From the NCBI RefSeq assembly GCF_034067285.1, contig NZ_CP139286.1, forward strand, positions 3,038,001 to 3,102,000: a DNA stretch of 64,000 nt. The letters run 5' to 3'. Within the stretch, counting starts at the first letter, position 1, and every line of letters starts with the position of its first letter. The notes beneath the pieces are model-generated. The model was not told the origin of the DNA. It searched no databases and saw nothing but the letters and a program-made list of their open reading frames with translations. The DNA comes from Acinetobacter pittii (GTDB lineage Bacteria; Pseudomonadota; Gammaproteobacteria; Pseudomonadales; Moraxellaceae). The translations under genes and the position numbers were made by a program. Below are positions 20,143 to 30,927 of the stretch, one piece after another.

Positions 20143-20900
20143 CGTTCATTTGCATCCATTGGTAGCAACTCTTCCAAAGCTTGCTTCAAAACTACTTTTA
20201 GGTTTTGCATGACTTGCTCAGGGTCTAAATGAGCCCCTTCACCTTCATCTACTACATATTCAACAATACCTAGAGATTGTAGTTTATCTGCTGTCAAACC
20301 TAAAGCTTCACTTGCTTGAGCCGCTTTTTCAGCAGTTTTCCACAAAATAGATGCACAGCCTTCTGGTGAAATCACAGAATAAATACTATGCGACAACATA
20401 ATTACTCGGTCAGCAACACCAATACCTAAAGCACCACCAGAACCACCTTCACCAAGTACTGTTGCAACAACAGGAACTTTCAAACTTGAAAGTTGAGCAA
20501 GACTCGTTGCGATTGCTTCAGCTTGTCCACGCTCTTCAGCACCTACACCTGGGTAAGCACCCATCGTATCAATAAAGGTGAAAACCGGAAGATTAAAACG
20601 CTCAGCCATATCTAATAGGCGTTGAGATTTACGGTAACCTTCTGGGTTAGCCATACCGAAGTTGTGCTTTAATTTTTCACGGGTACTACGACCACGGTGT
20701 TGTCCAATGACCATCACAGGCTGACCATCAAAACGAGCAAGACCACCTACCATCGCACCATCGTCACCAAACAAACGATCACCATGCAAGGCATCAAACT
20801 CTGTAAAGATTTCACCGACATAATCTAGAAATTGCGGACGATCAGGATGACGTGCAATTTGAACCGTTGTCCACGCTTTGGACTGAGTAGCTTTTTTCAT
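20079..20900 (-). CDS. accA: Acetyl-CoA carboxylase carboxyltransferase alpha subunit, short N-terminus
   Basis: The 273-residue protein is the alpha subunit of the carboxyltransferase that moves the carboxyl group from biotin to acetyl-CoA in fatty-acid synthesis; AccD is elsewhere. Conserved blocks: [63 protein letters not shown] and [16 protein letters not shown]. coli AccA has about 319 residues; here the first 45 or so (an N-terminal helical segment) are absent, and the ppx stop lies only 18 bases upstream, so no extension is possible. It is in the ppx-accA-tilS-proC-yggT unit. Confidence 0.96.
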   Translation of the reverse strand: MKKATQSKAWTTVQIARHPDRPQFLDYVGEIFTEFDALHGDRLFGDDGAMVGGLARFDGQPVMVIGQHRGRSTREKLKHNFGMANPEGYRKSQRLLDMAERFNLPVFTFIDTMGAYPGVGAEERGQAEAIATSLAQLSSLKVPVVATVLGEGGSGGALGIGVADRVIMLSHSIYSVISPEGCASILWKTAEKAAQASEALGLTADKLQSLGIVEYVVDEGEGAHLDPEQVMQNLKVVLKQALEELLPMDANERCEARYQRLMKFGSENLGITS

Positions 20901-20918
20901 AGGTCGAATATTATCCCT

Positions 20919-22439
20919 TTAATCGATAAATTTTTCCGACTGAATATTCAATTCAATGTCCCAATGCTTAAACTGCTCTTGCTCATCATGCAAGTCGGCA
21001 ACTAACAATGGCCATTGTTTGGCATCACCAGAAACACTAAGCTGCCATTGTTGATCATTTATGATGGTTAGTTCAATGGCAGGAAGCATCTGATCACTGC
21101 GACTATGGTTGAGTAAAACTGCTAGGCGAAGTAATAAACATAGATAAAGTAATTTATGACCACCAGCCTTCAAAATTTCATTTTTTACATCATTTCGTAA
21201 TTTACGACGGTGGTGCGCAACTAAATGTGAAAGATGATTTTGATCAATTTGTGAGAAACCAGGAATATCAGAATGCTGCAATAAATAAGCACCATGGCGG
21301 TGATACCCACCATGACTAATCGCTAAACCAATTTCGTGCAAATAGGCAGCTCGACGCAGTAAGTCACTGTCTTCACTCGTTAAATTAAGCGACTCTGCAA
21401 CACCATCAAATAATTGTTGTGCTGTATTTACAACTCTTTCTGCTTGTTTTGGATCAGCGTTATAACGTCCCATTAAGGCCTGTACACTGCGATCGCGGAT
21501 ATCTTCATGTTTAAAACGACCTAATAGGTCATACATGACGCCTTCACGTAATGCACCATCAGAATATGCCAAACGATCAATTTCTAAAACTTCAAAAACT
21601 GCGTACAAAATTGCCAATCCGGCTGGCAAAACTGCTCGTCGGTCTTCTCGAAGTCCTTCAAAATCAATTTCAGAAATATTTTTAAACTTAAGTAATTTAT
21701 CTTTGAGTTTATACAACCCTTCTCGAGTAACGTTTTCTTGTTCATCGCTTAAGCCCATATTCACCATAATTTGGCGGCAAGCTTTAATAGTTCCACTAGA
21801 ACCAACAACAGTATCCCAACCTTCCATTTTATAAGTTGTTGCAATAGCTGAAAGTTCTTTACGGGCGGCAACTACTGCTTTATCAAAAGCTTTTTGTGTA
21901 ATTTCACCATCAGCAAAGTAGGCTTTTGTATAAGCCACGCATCCCATTTGCAATGACTCAGTGTAAATAGGCTCAAACTCTTCACCAATAATAAATTCGG
22001 TAGAACCCCCACCAATATCTACAACTAAACGTCGTCCACCATTTGCCATGGTATGTGATACGCCAAGATAAATCAGACGTGCTTCTTCTCGCCCTGCAAT
22101 AATTTCAATAGGTTTAGGTAAAATTTCTGCCGCTTTTTGAATAAATTCATGACCATTTTTTGCCTGACGCAAGGCATTGGTCGCCACAATTCTTAAACGA
22201 TTTGCTTGAACAGAACTTAACCTCCCAACAAAACGGGCCAAACATGCTAGGCCCCGTTGCTGAGCGGCTTCCGTTAGGTTTTTATTCTCATCTAAACCAG
22301 CTGCAAGCTGTACTTTTTCTGACATCGAAGCAACTTTTTTAACTTCACCATGATCTACCCGTGCAATTGCAAGGTGAAAACTGTTCGACCCCATATCTAT
22401 GGCGGCAAGTAATTCTTCATCAATCAGAAAGTCAGACAT
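20919..22439 (-). CDS. ppx: Exopolyphosphatase, Ppx/GppA family
   Basis: The 506-residue protein has the two actin-like ATPase lobes of Ppx/GppA (AAIDMGSNSFHLAIARVDHG near the start, VDIGGGSTEFIIGEEF in the middle) and a C-terminal HD-type helical domain (AAYLHEIGLAISHGGYHRHG, SHLVAHHRRK). It splits phosphate from polyphosphate chain ends or from pppGpp; which activity dominates cannot be told. The in-frame ATG nine codons upstream is less likely than ATG 22439 (MSDFLIDEELL). It heads the accA unit. Confidence 0.92.
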   Translation of the reverse strand: MSDFLIDEELLAAIDMGSNSFHLAIARVDHGEVKKVASMSEKVQLAAGLDENKNLTEAAQQRGLACLARFVGRLSSVQANRLRIVATNALRQAKNGHEFIQKAAEILPKPIEIIAGREEARLIYLGVSHTMANGGRRLVVDIGGGSTEFIIGEEFEPIYTESLQMGCVAYTKAYFADGEITQKAFDKAVVAARKELSAIATTYKMEGWDTVVGSSGTIKACRQIMVNMGLSDEQENVTREGLYKLKDKLLKFKNISEIDFEGLREDRRAVLPAGLAILYAVFEVLEIDRLAYSDGALREGVMYDLLGRFKHEDIRDRSVQALMGRYNADPKQAERVVNTAQQLFDGVAESLNLTSEDSDLLRRAAYLHEIGLAISHGGYHRHGAYLLQHSDIPGFSQIDQNHLSHLVAHHRRKLRNDVKNEILKAGGHKLLYLCLLLRLAVLLNHSRSDQMLPAIELTIINDQQWQLSVSGDAKQWPLLVADLHDEQEQFKHWDIELNIQSEKFID

Positions 22440-22715
22440 TATTGAACTAAACCCATAACAATTCACGCCTAGAGTAATTCACAAGAATGCAATTGAAAAG
22501 CCATTTTCATCAACAATTAGCTGTGATTTAAATTTTTCTATTTATAAGTTGATTGTACAAGTCGATGATGAATATCGTGAGCATCCATTAGACAAATTTA
22601 GATAAGCCTTGAATAATAGCATCAAACCCTTACATTGAACTAAGTAGCTATGTAATACTGATAGAGATCATTTTCTCCTGTAATAGCACTTTTTTCTAAA
22701 AATTGGAGCCGTACC
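22440..22715. other. Divergent promoter region between ppx and trxA
   Basis: No gene is seen in these 276 bases. A possible trxA promoter is CTTACA (22629-22634), 18 bases, TAATAC (22653-22658). Both flanking genes start outward from here. Confidence 0.4.
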
Positions 22716-23042
22716 ATGTCTGCGACTATTGTAAATACAACTGATGATAACTTCCAAGCAGATGTTTTAGATTCTGAAACACCTGTACTTGTAGACTTCT
22801 GGGCAGGATGGTGTGCACCTTGTAAAGCGATCGCACCTGTTCTTGAAGACTTATCAAGCGAATATGCTGGTAAAGTAAAAATTGTTAAAGTTGACGTGAC
22901 TTCTTGCGAAGATACTGCGGTGAAATACAACATCCGCAATATTCCTGCTTTATTACTTTTCAAAAATGGTGAAGTTGTAGCTCAACAAATTGGTGCTGTA
23001 CCTCGCTCTAAACTTGTTAGCTTTATTGATGAAAACGTTTAA
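22716..23042 (+). CDS. trxA: Thioredoxin 1, CAPC active site
   Basis: The 108-residue protein has the full thioredoxin fold: VLVDFWAGWCAPCK with redox cysteines C33 and C36, buried-Asp DSETPVLVDF strand, cis-proline in RNIPALLLFKNGE, and C-terminal helix. It is the general cytosolic disulfide reductase. The active site reads CAPC, not the usual CGPC, so its redox potential may differ slightly. A GGAG site lies upstream. A strong terminator follows, then rho, the same neighbour as in E. coli and many proteobacteria. Confidence 0.96.
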   Translation: MSATIVNTTDDNFQADVLDSETPVLVDFWAGWCAPCKAIAPVLEDLSSEYAGKVKIVKVDVTSCEDTAVKYNIRNIPALLLFKNGEVVAQQIGAVPRSKLVSFIDENV

Positions 23043-23061
23043 GTCAAAATGCTAAAAAAGA

Positions 23062-23097
23062 AAATACGCTATACTTTTTTATAGCGTATTTTTTTCG
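23062..23097 (+). terminator. Terminator of trxA
   Basis: Stem AAATACGCTATA / TATAGCGTATTT followed by TTTTT. It separates trxA from the rho promoter immediately downstream. Confidence 0.88.
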
Positions 23098-23105
23098 GCT
23101 ATAAA

Positions 23106-23134
23106 TTGACAAATTAGCTAGGCTGGCTTATATT
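23106..23134 (+). promoter_or_regulatory. rho promoter
   Basis: TTGACA (23106-23111), 17 bases, TATATT (23129-23134): a near-consensus sigma-70 promoter. Expected start is near 23141, giving a leader of about 225 bases before the rho ATG. Confidence 0.8.
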
Positions 23135-23140
23135 GCATGC

Positions 23141-23364
23141 TCAAGAGGCACTGAAGGGAATCATCTTCGTCCGGCTTCTTACAAGACACAAACATAAAGA
23201 TCGCCACTCGGCAACAGAAATTGTTTTTTCACATTTCTCTTCGAAACAATTAATCAGACTTCTGAATTGTTATTGTGTAAATACAATTGCGATAATCTTT
23301 TTTGTATGCGAGCGATTTTTCTTCTTTTTAAACCACACTCTACTCTTTCCTAATTCTGACCCTT
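23141..23364 (+). other. Long untranslated leader of rho
   Basis: The leader is AT-rich with scattered C residues and a T-rich run near 23290-23350. In E. coli, rho is autoregulated by Rho-dependent termination in its leader; a leader this long would allow the same. A TTG-started frame across it (23133-23378) overlaps the rho start and shows no protein-like composition, so I do not call it a gene. Confidence 0.55.
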
Positions 23365-24633
23365 ATGAATTTAACTGAACTCAAGAAAAAACCAATCGGC
23401 GAACTAATTAAAATTGCTGAATTTATGGGCCTGGAAGGTATGGCTCGTAACAGAAAGCAAGATATTATCTTTGCCATTTTGAAACGCCATGCGATGAATG
23501 GCGAAGAAATTTTTGGTGACGGCGTTCTCGAAATTCTCTCTGATGGTTTTGGTTTTTTGCGCTCTGCCGCAGGTTCGTATTTAGCAGGTCCGGATGATAT
23601 TTATGTGAGTCCTTCACAAATCCGACGCTTTAACTTGCGTACAGGTGATACCATCACAGGTACTATTCGCCCTCCAAAAGAAGGTGAGCGTTATTTTGCG
23701 TTGCTCAAAGTTAACCAGATTAACTACGACACGCCAGAAAATTCTCGAAATAAAATTTTATTTGAAAACTTAACTCCCCTTTTCCCAACCGAACAATTGG
23801 TTATGGAATTAGGTAATGGTACGACAGAAGATTTAACTGCTCGTGTTGTTGATTTAGTTGCGCCAATTGGTAAAGGCCAACGTTCTATTATTGTTGCTCC
23901 GCCTAAAGCGGGTAAAACAATGTTACTTCAAAATATTGCTCAATCGATTGTTAGAAACAATCCAGAAGTATTTCTGATCGTTCTACTCATTGATGAACGT
24001 CCAGAAGAAGTAACTGAAATGGAACGTACTGTTCGCGGTGAAGTTATTGCCTCAACATTTGATGAAGCTCCAGCTCGCCATGTACAAGTTGCAGAAATGG
24101 TTATTGAAAAAGCTAAACGTCTTGTTGAACATAAAAAAGATGTTGTGATTCTTCTTGACTCTATTACCCGTCTTGCACGTGCTTACAACACCGTTATCCC
24201 GTCATCAGGTAAAGTGTTAACGGGCGGTGTGGATGCTCATGCATTAGAACGTCCTAAGCGCTTCTTCGGTGCTGCACGTAATATTGAGGAAGGCGGTTCA
24301 CTCACGATCATCTCAACTGCTTTGATTGAAACAGGCAGTAAAATGGATGACGTCATTTATGAAGAGTTCAAAGGTACAGGTAACCAAGAGATTACGCTTG
24401 ATCGCCGTATTGCTGAAAAACGCGTCTTCCCTGCCATGAATATCAAGAAGTCAGGCACCCGTCGTGAAGAACGTTTAATGGATGAAGATAAATTACGTAA
24501 AGTATGGATTCTTCGCAAGCTCCTCCATCCTATGGATGAGTTGGCAGCAATGGAATTCTTACTTGACCGTATGAAAGAAACCAAAACAAACGATGATTTC
24601 TTTGATCAAATGAAACGTAAAGCTTCAACTTAA
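23365..24633 (+). CDS. rho: Transcription termination factor Rho
   Basis: The 422-residue hexameric RNA helicase ends transcription of untranslated RNA. The N-terminal domain ([20 protein letters not shown]), the cold-shock-like primary RNA site ([36 protein letters not shown]), the P-loop PPKAGKT (about 179-185), Walker [17 protein letters not shown], the Q/R loops [11 protein letters not shown] and the signature [31 protein letters not shown] are all intact. Length matches E. coli (419). It has its own promoter and a hairpin terminator. Confidence 0.99.
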   Translation: MNLTELKKKPIGELIKIAEFMGLEGMARNRKQDIIFAILKRHAMNGEEIFGDGVLEILSDGFGFLRSAAGSYLAGPDDIYVSPSQIRRFNLRTGDTITGTIRPPKEGERYFALLKVNQINYDTPENSRNKILFENLTPLFPTEQLVMELGNGTTEDLTARVVDLVAPIGKGQRSIIVAPPKAGKTMLLQNIAQSIVRNNPEVFLIVLLIDERPEEVTEMERTVRGEVIASTFDEAPARHVQVAEMVIEKAKRLVEHKKDVVILLDSITRLARAYNTVIPSSGKVLTGGVDAHALERPKRFFGAARNIEEGGSLTIISTALIETGSKMDDVIYEEFKGTGNQEITLDRRIAEKRVFPAMNIKKSGTRREERLMDEDKLRKVWILRKLLHPMDELAAMEFLLDRMKETKTNDDFFDQMKRKAST

Positions 24634-24650
24634 TTGATCAAACCTTAATA

Positions 24651-24676
24651 AAAGCCACTCTTTTGAGTGGTTTTTT
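24651..24676 (+). terminator. Terminator of rho
   Basis: Stem around CCACTC-TTTT-GAGTGG with a T6 tract, 18 bases after the rho stop. Confidence 0.85.
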
Positions 24677-25043
24677 ATTTGGTTGACAAGCTTTACACAA
24701 AAATACATTTCGTTGATTTTTATGTAAAATTATTTATAAGCTTTTGATAATAAATATTTTTATATAAAAAAGTTGATTCTTTTTAGTAACTTATCTCTAC
24801 CTTTTCCAATATATAGTAGTCAGTTAATTGTTTTTTTCTGTTAAAAAACAGTCTGTTTTTCTCTTTTTCATACGTTTTTTTGACAAGCGACAGTAGTATT
24901 TCGACATTTGCAGTGATAGCATAGCGGCAGACCAGTTAGACTGCTCCATGCGTTGTTACCTAGCTACGTTTTAGGAATAATAAAAGCAAAACAGTCCAAC
25001 TTAGGTTTTTTTAATCTCAAATCTTTTTTGTGAGAGTGATGCC
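24677..25043 (+). other. AT-rich region upstream of the Ala-rich lipoprotein
   Basis: No gene is seen. A candidate promoter is TTGATT (24713-24718), 16 bases, TATAAG (24735-24740), which would give a leader near 300 bases; a TTGACA at 24880-24885 has no convincing -10. A repeat GCAG...CTGC occurs near 24926-24944. GAGAG shortly precedes the lipoprotein ATG. Confidence 0.4.
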
Positions 25044-25286
25044 ATGTTATTCAAAAAATTCGCTGTTGCTGCTGCTGTTGCTGCTACTTTAGCTTTCGTT
25101 GGTTGTTCTAAGAAAGAAGAAGCTCCTGCTGCTGCTTCTGAAGCTGTAGCTGCTGCTTCTGAAGCTACTGCTGCTGCTTCTGAAGCTGCTGTAGCTGTTG
25201 ACGCTGCTGCTTCTGAAACTGCTGCTGCTGCTTCTGACGTTGCTGCTGCTGCTTCTGACGTTGCTGCTGCTTCTGCTGCACACTAA
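25044..25286 (+). CDS. Small Ala-rich lipoprotein of low complexity
   Basis: The 80-residue precursor starts MLFKKFAVAAAVAATLAFVGCSKKEE in which the hydrophobic segment ends in the lipobox FVGC, so C21 would be lipidated. The mature 60 residues are almost only Ala, Ser, Glu, Val and Asp, built from repeats of AAASEA and AAASDV, encoded by GCTGCTGCTTCTGAAGCT-like units. Such a sequence is likely helical and may resemble short Lpp-like envelope proteins by form, but no homology is claimed. The strong terminator and isolated position suggest a well expressed single gene. Role unknown. Confidence 0.75.
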   Translation: MLFKKFAVAAAVAATLAFVGCSKKEEAPAAASEAVAAASEATAAASEAAVAVDAAASETAAAASDVAAAASDVAAASAAH

Positions 25287-25304
25287 TCTATATTCTAGAT
25301 TAGA

Positions 25305-25335
25305 TAAAAAAGAGGACATTTTGTCCTCTTTTTTT
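25305..25335 (+). terminator. Terminator of the Ala-rich lipoprotein gene
   Basis: Stem AGAGGACA / TGTCCTCT with a T8 tract. Confidence 0.88.
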
Positions 25336-25433
25336 ACATCTAATTTTTGATTTTCCAATATTAAATAGCCCTATATTGCTGCCAAATAAAATTATATAAA
25401 GCTATCCAAAATATAAATATAAAAAAAAGCAGA

Positions 25434-25730
25434 TCAATCGATCTGCTCATTTCCAACGCGTTGTCTAAACTTCTGACCCGCTCTGAAAGTAACCACACGG
25501 CGCGCAGAAATCGGAATTTCCTCGCCTGTTTTAGGATTACGTCCAGGACGTTCGCGTTTATCTCTTAATTCGAAATTACCAAAACCAGAAAGCTTAACTT
25601 GCTCTCCTGCAATAAGCGCTTGGCTAATTTCGTCGAAGAACAACTCGACCATTTGTTTTGCTTCACGGCGATTTAAGCTGGTTAACTCACTTAAATGATC
25701 AGCCATGTCTGCTTTAGTTAATGCTGTCAT
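25434..25730 (-). CDS. ihfA: Integration host factor alpha subunit
   Basis: The 98-residue HU/IHF protein has the alpha-type N-terminus [33 protein letters not shown], the [11 protein letters not shown] motif and the DNA-inserting arm [22 protein letters not shown]. With IHF-beta it bends DNA sharply. Its ATG overlaps the pheT stop by four bases (ATGA), so it is translationally coupled, in the same pheS-pheT-ihfA order as E. coli. Confidence 0.96.
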   Translation of the reverse strand: MTALTKADMADHLSELTSLNRREAKQMVELFFDEISQALIAGEQVKLSGFGNFELRDKRERPGRNPKTGEEIPISARRVVTFRAGQKFRQRVGNEQID

Positions 25731-28108
25731 GAGGCCCTCAATGTCGCTTGATAAGTGTTTTCCAACACGTGGATTATATTGTCCATACCAGATTTAATTT
25801 CAGCATCTTCAAGCGTACGTGAAGGATGTTGCCATAATAACGCAAACGCTAATGAGCGTTTACCTTCTTCGACACCCTGCCCCGTATACACATCGAATAA
25901 CCATGTAGAGTCTAAAAGCTCTCCACCAGTTTTTTCGATTAACTGCTGAATATCTCTAACATTTATATTATCAGAGATTAAAAGAGCAATATCACGTCTG
26001 ATCGAAGGAAAACGTGATAATTCTGTAAAATTAGATACATAAGATTGCAAAACGGCAGTTTGATCAAGTTCAGCAACCCAAGTTGTGCTCAAGTCTAACT
26101 CATTTTCTAAAGATGGATGCAGACGGCCTAAGTAACCAATTGATTGTCCATCAACTAAAATTTCAGCAGACTGTCCTGGATGCAACCATGCACGCTCTGA
26201 ACGCACATATTCAACTTTGACACGACCAGCAGCTAAAATCTCTTCAATCTCTCCTTTGAAGTCGAAGAAATCCATTGGCTGCGGCTTAACATGCCAAGAT
26301 TCTGGTTGTTGTGAACCTACTGCAACCAAAGCTAAAGTTGGAATCTGTTTTAGATCTTCAATACTTTTAGCATTTTGATAATCGAAACGTAGCCCTAATT
26401 CAAAGAAGCGAACACGGCTTTGCTGACGGTTAAGATTATATTGTACGCAAGGAATTAAACTTGAAAGCAAAGTACTACGCATCGCAGCCAAATCACTTGA
26501 AATTGGATTTGCTAGCATTAATGGATTTACTTGTGGGTTTAATTGCTTTTCAAGTTTTGCATCGGCAAAGCTAAAGCTAATTGCTTCTTGATAACCTAAA
26601 CTTACGATAGTTTGACGTAACTCTGCAATTTCAAAGCGGTCTTGGTATTTAGCTAATTTAACATCCATAGTTGGTAAACTAATTTGGATATTGTCATAAC
26701 CATCAATACGCGCTACTTCTTCAATTATGTCTTGATAAATAGCCATATCATAGCGATGTGATGGAGGGATTACACTCCACTCACCTTCAGCTTTAACAGT
26801 TACTTTACAGCCTAATTGAGTTAAGGCATCCGCAATGAACTCACCCGCGACTTGATATCCTAATAATTGGTCTACCTGAGCCTGCTTAAGGTCAATTGCT
26901 TCACGTTTAGGAAGTAGATCAGTTTTTTCAGCTACAGTAATTGGGCCAAACTCACCGCCCGCCAATTCTTGAATAAGCTGAGAAGCACGATTCATTGCAA
27001 TTAACGGTAATTCAAAATCCACACCACGTTCATAACGCTGCGAAGAATCTGTGTGTAAACCAAAACGGCGAGCACGTCCAGCAATAGCAAGTGGCGCAAA
27101 GAAAGCACTTTCTAAGAAAATGTCAGTTGTATCATCGGTTACACTAGATGCTAGACCACCCATAATTCCGGCAATTGCTAAAGCTTTCTGGTCATCAGCA
27201 ATAACCATTATATCTTCTTGTAATTCAACTTCTTGATCATTTAAAAGCTGTAGTTTTTCCTGCGGCTTAGCTTGACGAACTTGTACAGTTCCTTCGATTT
27301 TAGCTAAATCGAAAGCATGCATTGGCTGCCCCAATTCCATGAGGACGTAGTTGGTTACATCAACTAAAATACTATGAGTACGAATTCCTGAACGTGCTAA
27401 AGCCTGTTCCATCCACTCTGGTGTTGCAGCTTTTACATTAACGTTTTTAACTACACGTCCTAAGTAGCGTGGAGCACCATCTGTGCTGATGACTACTTTT
27501 TTCTCATCAGCGATTGTCGCATCAACCGATTTGATTTCAGGCTCATTCGTTTGCAGTTGGTTAATCACTGCAATTTCACGTGCAATTCCACGAATACTGA
27601 AACAATCACCACGGTTTGGTGTAATACTGATATCGATAACGTTATCATCAAGTTTTAGATATTCACGAATGTTTACCCCTACCGGAGCATCGGCAGGTAA
27701 CTCAAGCAAACCATCAATTTTATCTTCAAGATCAATTTCAGAAGCCCCACAAAGCATGCCTTGTGACTCAACTCCGCGAAGTTTACCTTTTTTGATTTTA
27801 AAATCGCCGGGTAATACAGCACCAATCGTTGCAACTGGAGCTTTCATGCCAGCACGAACATTCGGTGCACCACATACGATTTGTAAAGGCTCACCTGAAC
27901 CAATATTCACTGTTGTTACACGCAAACGATCTGCATCTGGATGCTGCTCAACTGTTAAAACTTCACCAACCACGACACCAGTAAATGGCTTTGCAACAGG
28001 CGCGAGTTCATCCACTTCAAGACCAAGCATAGTCAACTGATCAGACAATGTCTCGCTATCAATTGCCGGGTTAACCCACGTACGTAGCCAATTTTCGCTA
28101 ATCTTCAT
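25727..28108 (-). CDS. pheT: Phenylalanyl-tRNA synthetase beta subunit
   Basis: The 793-residue subunit has the tRNA-binding OB domain (about 39-150, [23 protein letters not shown] and CGAPNVRAG), B3/B4 editing domain with [14 protein letters not shown] [15 protein letters not shown]5 domain ([26 protein letters not shown]) and the C-terminal anticodon-binding ferredoxin-like domain ([12 protein letters not shown]). It pairs with PheS to charge tRNA-Phe in an alpha2-beta2 enzyme. It follows pheS by 32 bases. Confidence 0.98.
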   Translation of the reverse strand: MKISENWLRTWVNPAIDSETLSDQLTMLGLEVDELAPVAKPFTGVVVGEVLTVEQHPDADRLRVTTVNIGSGEPLQIVCGAPNVRAGMKAPVATIGAVLPGDFKIKKGKLRGVESQGMLCGASEIDLEDKIDGLLELPADAPVGVNIREYLKLDDNVIDISITPNRGDCFSIRGIAREIAVINQLQTNEPEIKSVDATIADEKKVVISTDGAPRYLGRVVKNVNVKAATPEWMEQALARSGIRTHSILVDVTNYVLMELGQPMHAFDLAKIEGTVQVRQAKPQEKLQLLNDQEVELQEDIMVIADDQKALAIAGIMGGLASSVTDDTTDIFLESAFFAPLAIAGRARRFGLHTDSSQRYERGVDFELPLIAMNRASQLIQELAGGEFGPITVAEKTDLLPKREAIDLKQAQVDQLLGYQVAGEFIADALTQLGCKVTVKAEGEWSVIPPSHRYDMAIYQDIIEEVARIDGYDNIQISLPTMDVKLAKYQDRFEIAELRQTIVSLGYQEAISFSFADAKLEKQLNPQVNPLMLANPISSDLAAMRSTLLSSLIPCVQYNLNRQQSRVRFFELGLRFDYQNAKSIEDLKQIPTLALVAVGSQQPESWHVKPQPMDFFDFKGEIEEILAAGRVKVEYVRSERAWLHPGQSAEILVDGQSIGYLGRLHPSLENELDLSTTWVAELDQTAVLQSYVSNFTELSRFPSIRRDIALLISDNINVRDIQQLIEKTGGELLDSTWLFDVYTGQGVEEGKRSLAFALLWQHPSRTLEDAEIKSGMDNIIHVLENTYQATLRAS

Positions 28109-28140
28109 CTTTATAAACCTTTTTTAATCCTGAAAAACTG

Positions 28141-29181
<1,041 letters not shown>

Positions 29182-29279
29182 TCATAGAATTGATGAAGTT
29201 TATCCATCATGAAAAATGTATTAGGCAACAAAAAGATAAAACGTATAAGATAATAGCATCGTCAATGAGATCAACTATT

Positions 29280-30272
29280 ATGGCGCTTAATCAGATTTGG
29301 AAACAACAACTTACGCTTGTGACATATGGTAATGAATACCTCCGTCAGAATTTAAGCTTTAACCAATGGCGACAACATCATATTTTCGACCATCATAGTT
29401 TTCAGTTTCGTGACTTAACTTCACAGCATTTATTGGCTCAACATTTCCAAGTTTGGCTAGAAGCATTAAAAAAACAAGGCGCCCTCAAGCTTAGCCTACA
29501 TTTATCAAGCCTTCTCAATGAAGAGCAAAATCCAAACAGTAACGTCGAACTCTTACCCTATACTCATTTTATTGTGAGTCATCAAAATGATAAGAAGTTT
29601 GCATGGATTTTTGGCCATGAACTTGCCGAATGGTATAACAATGATAACGAGTTCGAAGCTCCTTCTTCACAAACCTGTGAATTACGCCTAGAGACATTCT
29701 GGCGTTTTGAATTAAATGAGAAATTATCAAAAAAAATTGAAGCTGATCTAAAAAATCCACCATGGCAAGAAATAGCCGACTTTATGGAGAGTGAATTATT
29801 CCGTAGCAAATATGCGACAGGCTTTGAGGAACCAGAACTTCAAAATACTCTTTTTGATGGAACAAATATTAAAAGCTTAAAGCCAAAACTTGCCCTAATT
29901 CCTGAGAGTTATCCCGCAGATTATGCCCATCAACTTTTGTCTCGTACACAAGCATTAGTTGATTATTTAGAACAAAAAAAACGCCTTGCAAATGATCCTT
30001 TAGGAGAAGAACTAGATCAAGAGCAACTCATCAATTTAAGAAACTTTACACAAAAAACTGATGATTTATTTGCCAAGCTTATTGTAAAGGTTGCCAACCA
30101 TTATCAGACTGCACAGATGGTACCTGTAGTTAAGTCATCTCCATTTGAGCAATCAAATGAAAATCCACAACATTTGAAATCTCACCACCATAAAGGCACT
30201 GGTTCAGGCGTTATTAAACTCATTATTTTAACCATTATTATTTGTGCTTTGGCTTATTATTTTGGGCTTTAA
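29280..30272 (+). CDS. Uncharacterised tail-anchored protein
   Basis: I do not recognise this 330-residue protein. It is mostly soluble and rich in Gln, Asn, His and Leu, with a helical heptad-like region near 240-285, a His-rich linker (KSHHHKGTG) and a single C-terminal hydrophobic helix (VIKLIILTIIICALAYYFGL), which suggests a tail anchor with the bulk in the cytoplasm. ATG 29280 (MALNQIWKQQLT) is chosen over an in-frame start 30 codons upstream, whose extension is of leader-like composition. It lies between pheS and rplT on the opposite strand and is followed after 12 bases by another unknown gene. Confidence 0.75.
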   Translation: MALNQIWKQQLTLVTYGNEYLRQNLSFNQWRQHHIFDHHSFQFRDLTSQHLLAQHFQVWLEALKKQGALKLSLHLSSLLNEEQNPNSNVELLPYTHFIVSHQNDKKFAWIFGHELAEWYNNDNEFEAPSSQTCELRLETFWRFELNEKLSKKIEADLKNPPWQEIADFMESELFRSKYATGFEEPELQNTLFDGTNIKSLKPKLALIPESYPADYAHQLLSRTQALVDYLEQKKRLANDPLGEELDQEQLINLRNFTQKTDDLFAKLIVKVANHYQTAQMVPVVKSSPFEQSNENPQHLKSHHHKGTGSGVIKLIILTIIICALAYYFGL

Positions 30273-30284
30273 CCACAGGAATAT

Positions 30285-30899
30285 ATGAAAATGATATATA
30301 AAAGATTACTCCTAACGCTCATTGCATTATGTTCCATTAACGCATACGCACAACAAAGTATTTCAAACCAAGAAAAAAGTTCCGTTAATTTCCCTGTAAT
30401 AGAATTTACACTGAGTCAGATTCAACAAGAATTAAAGCAATTACAGTCCATTGAAAATCAAGAGCACCCCAAGTATTCAGCCTTAGCTCAACAATGGTCT
30501 GAAAATAACTCCAAGATTAACGATTTTATATTTTCACCACTTAATAATAAAACACAATTAATAAAAGAAAATTTTGAATTATTACAAAAGCAATTGGATA
30601 AAACAAAAAAACTTAAACAAGAACTTAATGAAATGAGAATTAGTCTATTAAAAGAAGATAATACAAATCTAGCGCAGTTAGACATTAAAACAGAACAAGG
30701 CCTATCTTTAAAGAAACTTTATTTAGAACGTAATCAAATATGTATGCAATATTTTCAGAACGAATTAACAAATACCGCTTTAAATGCCATCAATATAGAC
30801 TTAAAGCAACAATGCACACAAGCTAATTCTAGAGTACAAGAGCTGTCTACGACACTATCTGAAAAATATAATATTCCTGATAATAAAAAAGACCGCTAA
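30285..30899 (+). CDS. Uncharacterised periplasmic coiled-coil protein
   Basis: The 204-residue product has a signal peptide (basic MKMIYKR, hydrophobic core, cleavage after AYA) and a mature part that is nearly all alpha-helical with Gln-, Asn-, Lys- and Leu-rich heptads (about 40-125), suggesting a coiled coil. Two Cys near 150 and 176 could form a disulfide. No family recognised. It is 12 bases after the tail-anchored gene, so the two likely form an operon, and it ends in a terminator shared with rplT. A second ATG two codons in is possible. Confidence 0.75.
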   Translation: MKMIYKRLLLTLIALCSINAYAQQSISNQEKSSVNFPVIEFTLSQIQQELKQLQSIENQEHPKYSALAQQWSENNSKINDFIFSPLNNKTQLIKENFELLQKQLDKTKKLKQELNEMRISLLKEDNTNLAQLDIKTEQGLSLKKLYLERNQICMQYFQNELTNTALNAINIDLKQQCTQANSRVQELSTTLSEKYNIPDNKKDR

Positions 30900-30911
30900 A
30901 AAGCGGTCTTT
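30886..30911. terminator. Bidirectional terminator between the 30285 gene and rplT
   Basis: Stem AAAGACCGCT / AGCGGTCTTT between convergent genes, overlapping the last codons of the plus-strand gene. Confidence 0.8.
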
Positions 30912-30927
30912 CTTTGAATCTCTAAGC

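Noticed and set aside
23133..23378. TTG-started 81-codon frame across the rho leader
   Set aside because: No ribosome site, odd composition, and it overlaps the rho start; more likely untranslated leader, though a regulatory upstream frame is not excluded.
24880..24885. TTGACA as -35 of the lipoprotein promoter
   Set aside because: No acceptable -10 lies 16-18 bases downstream.
25089..25358. 89-codon Ser-rich frame opposite the Ala-rich lipoprotein
   Set aside because: The GCT/TCT repeats give an open frame on the complement by composition alone, and it runs through the terminator.
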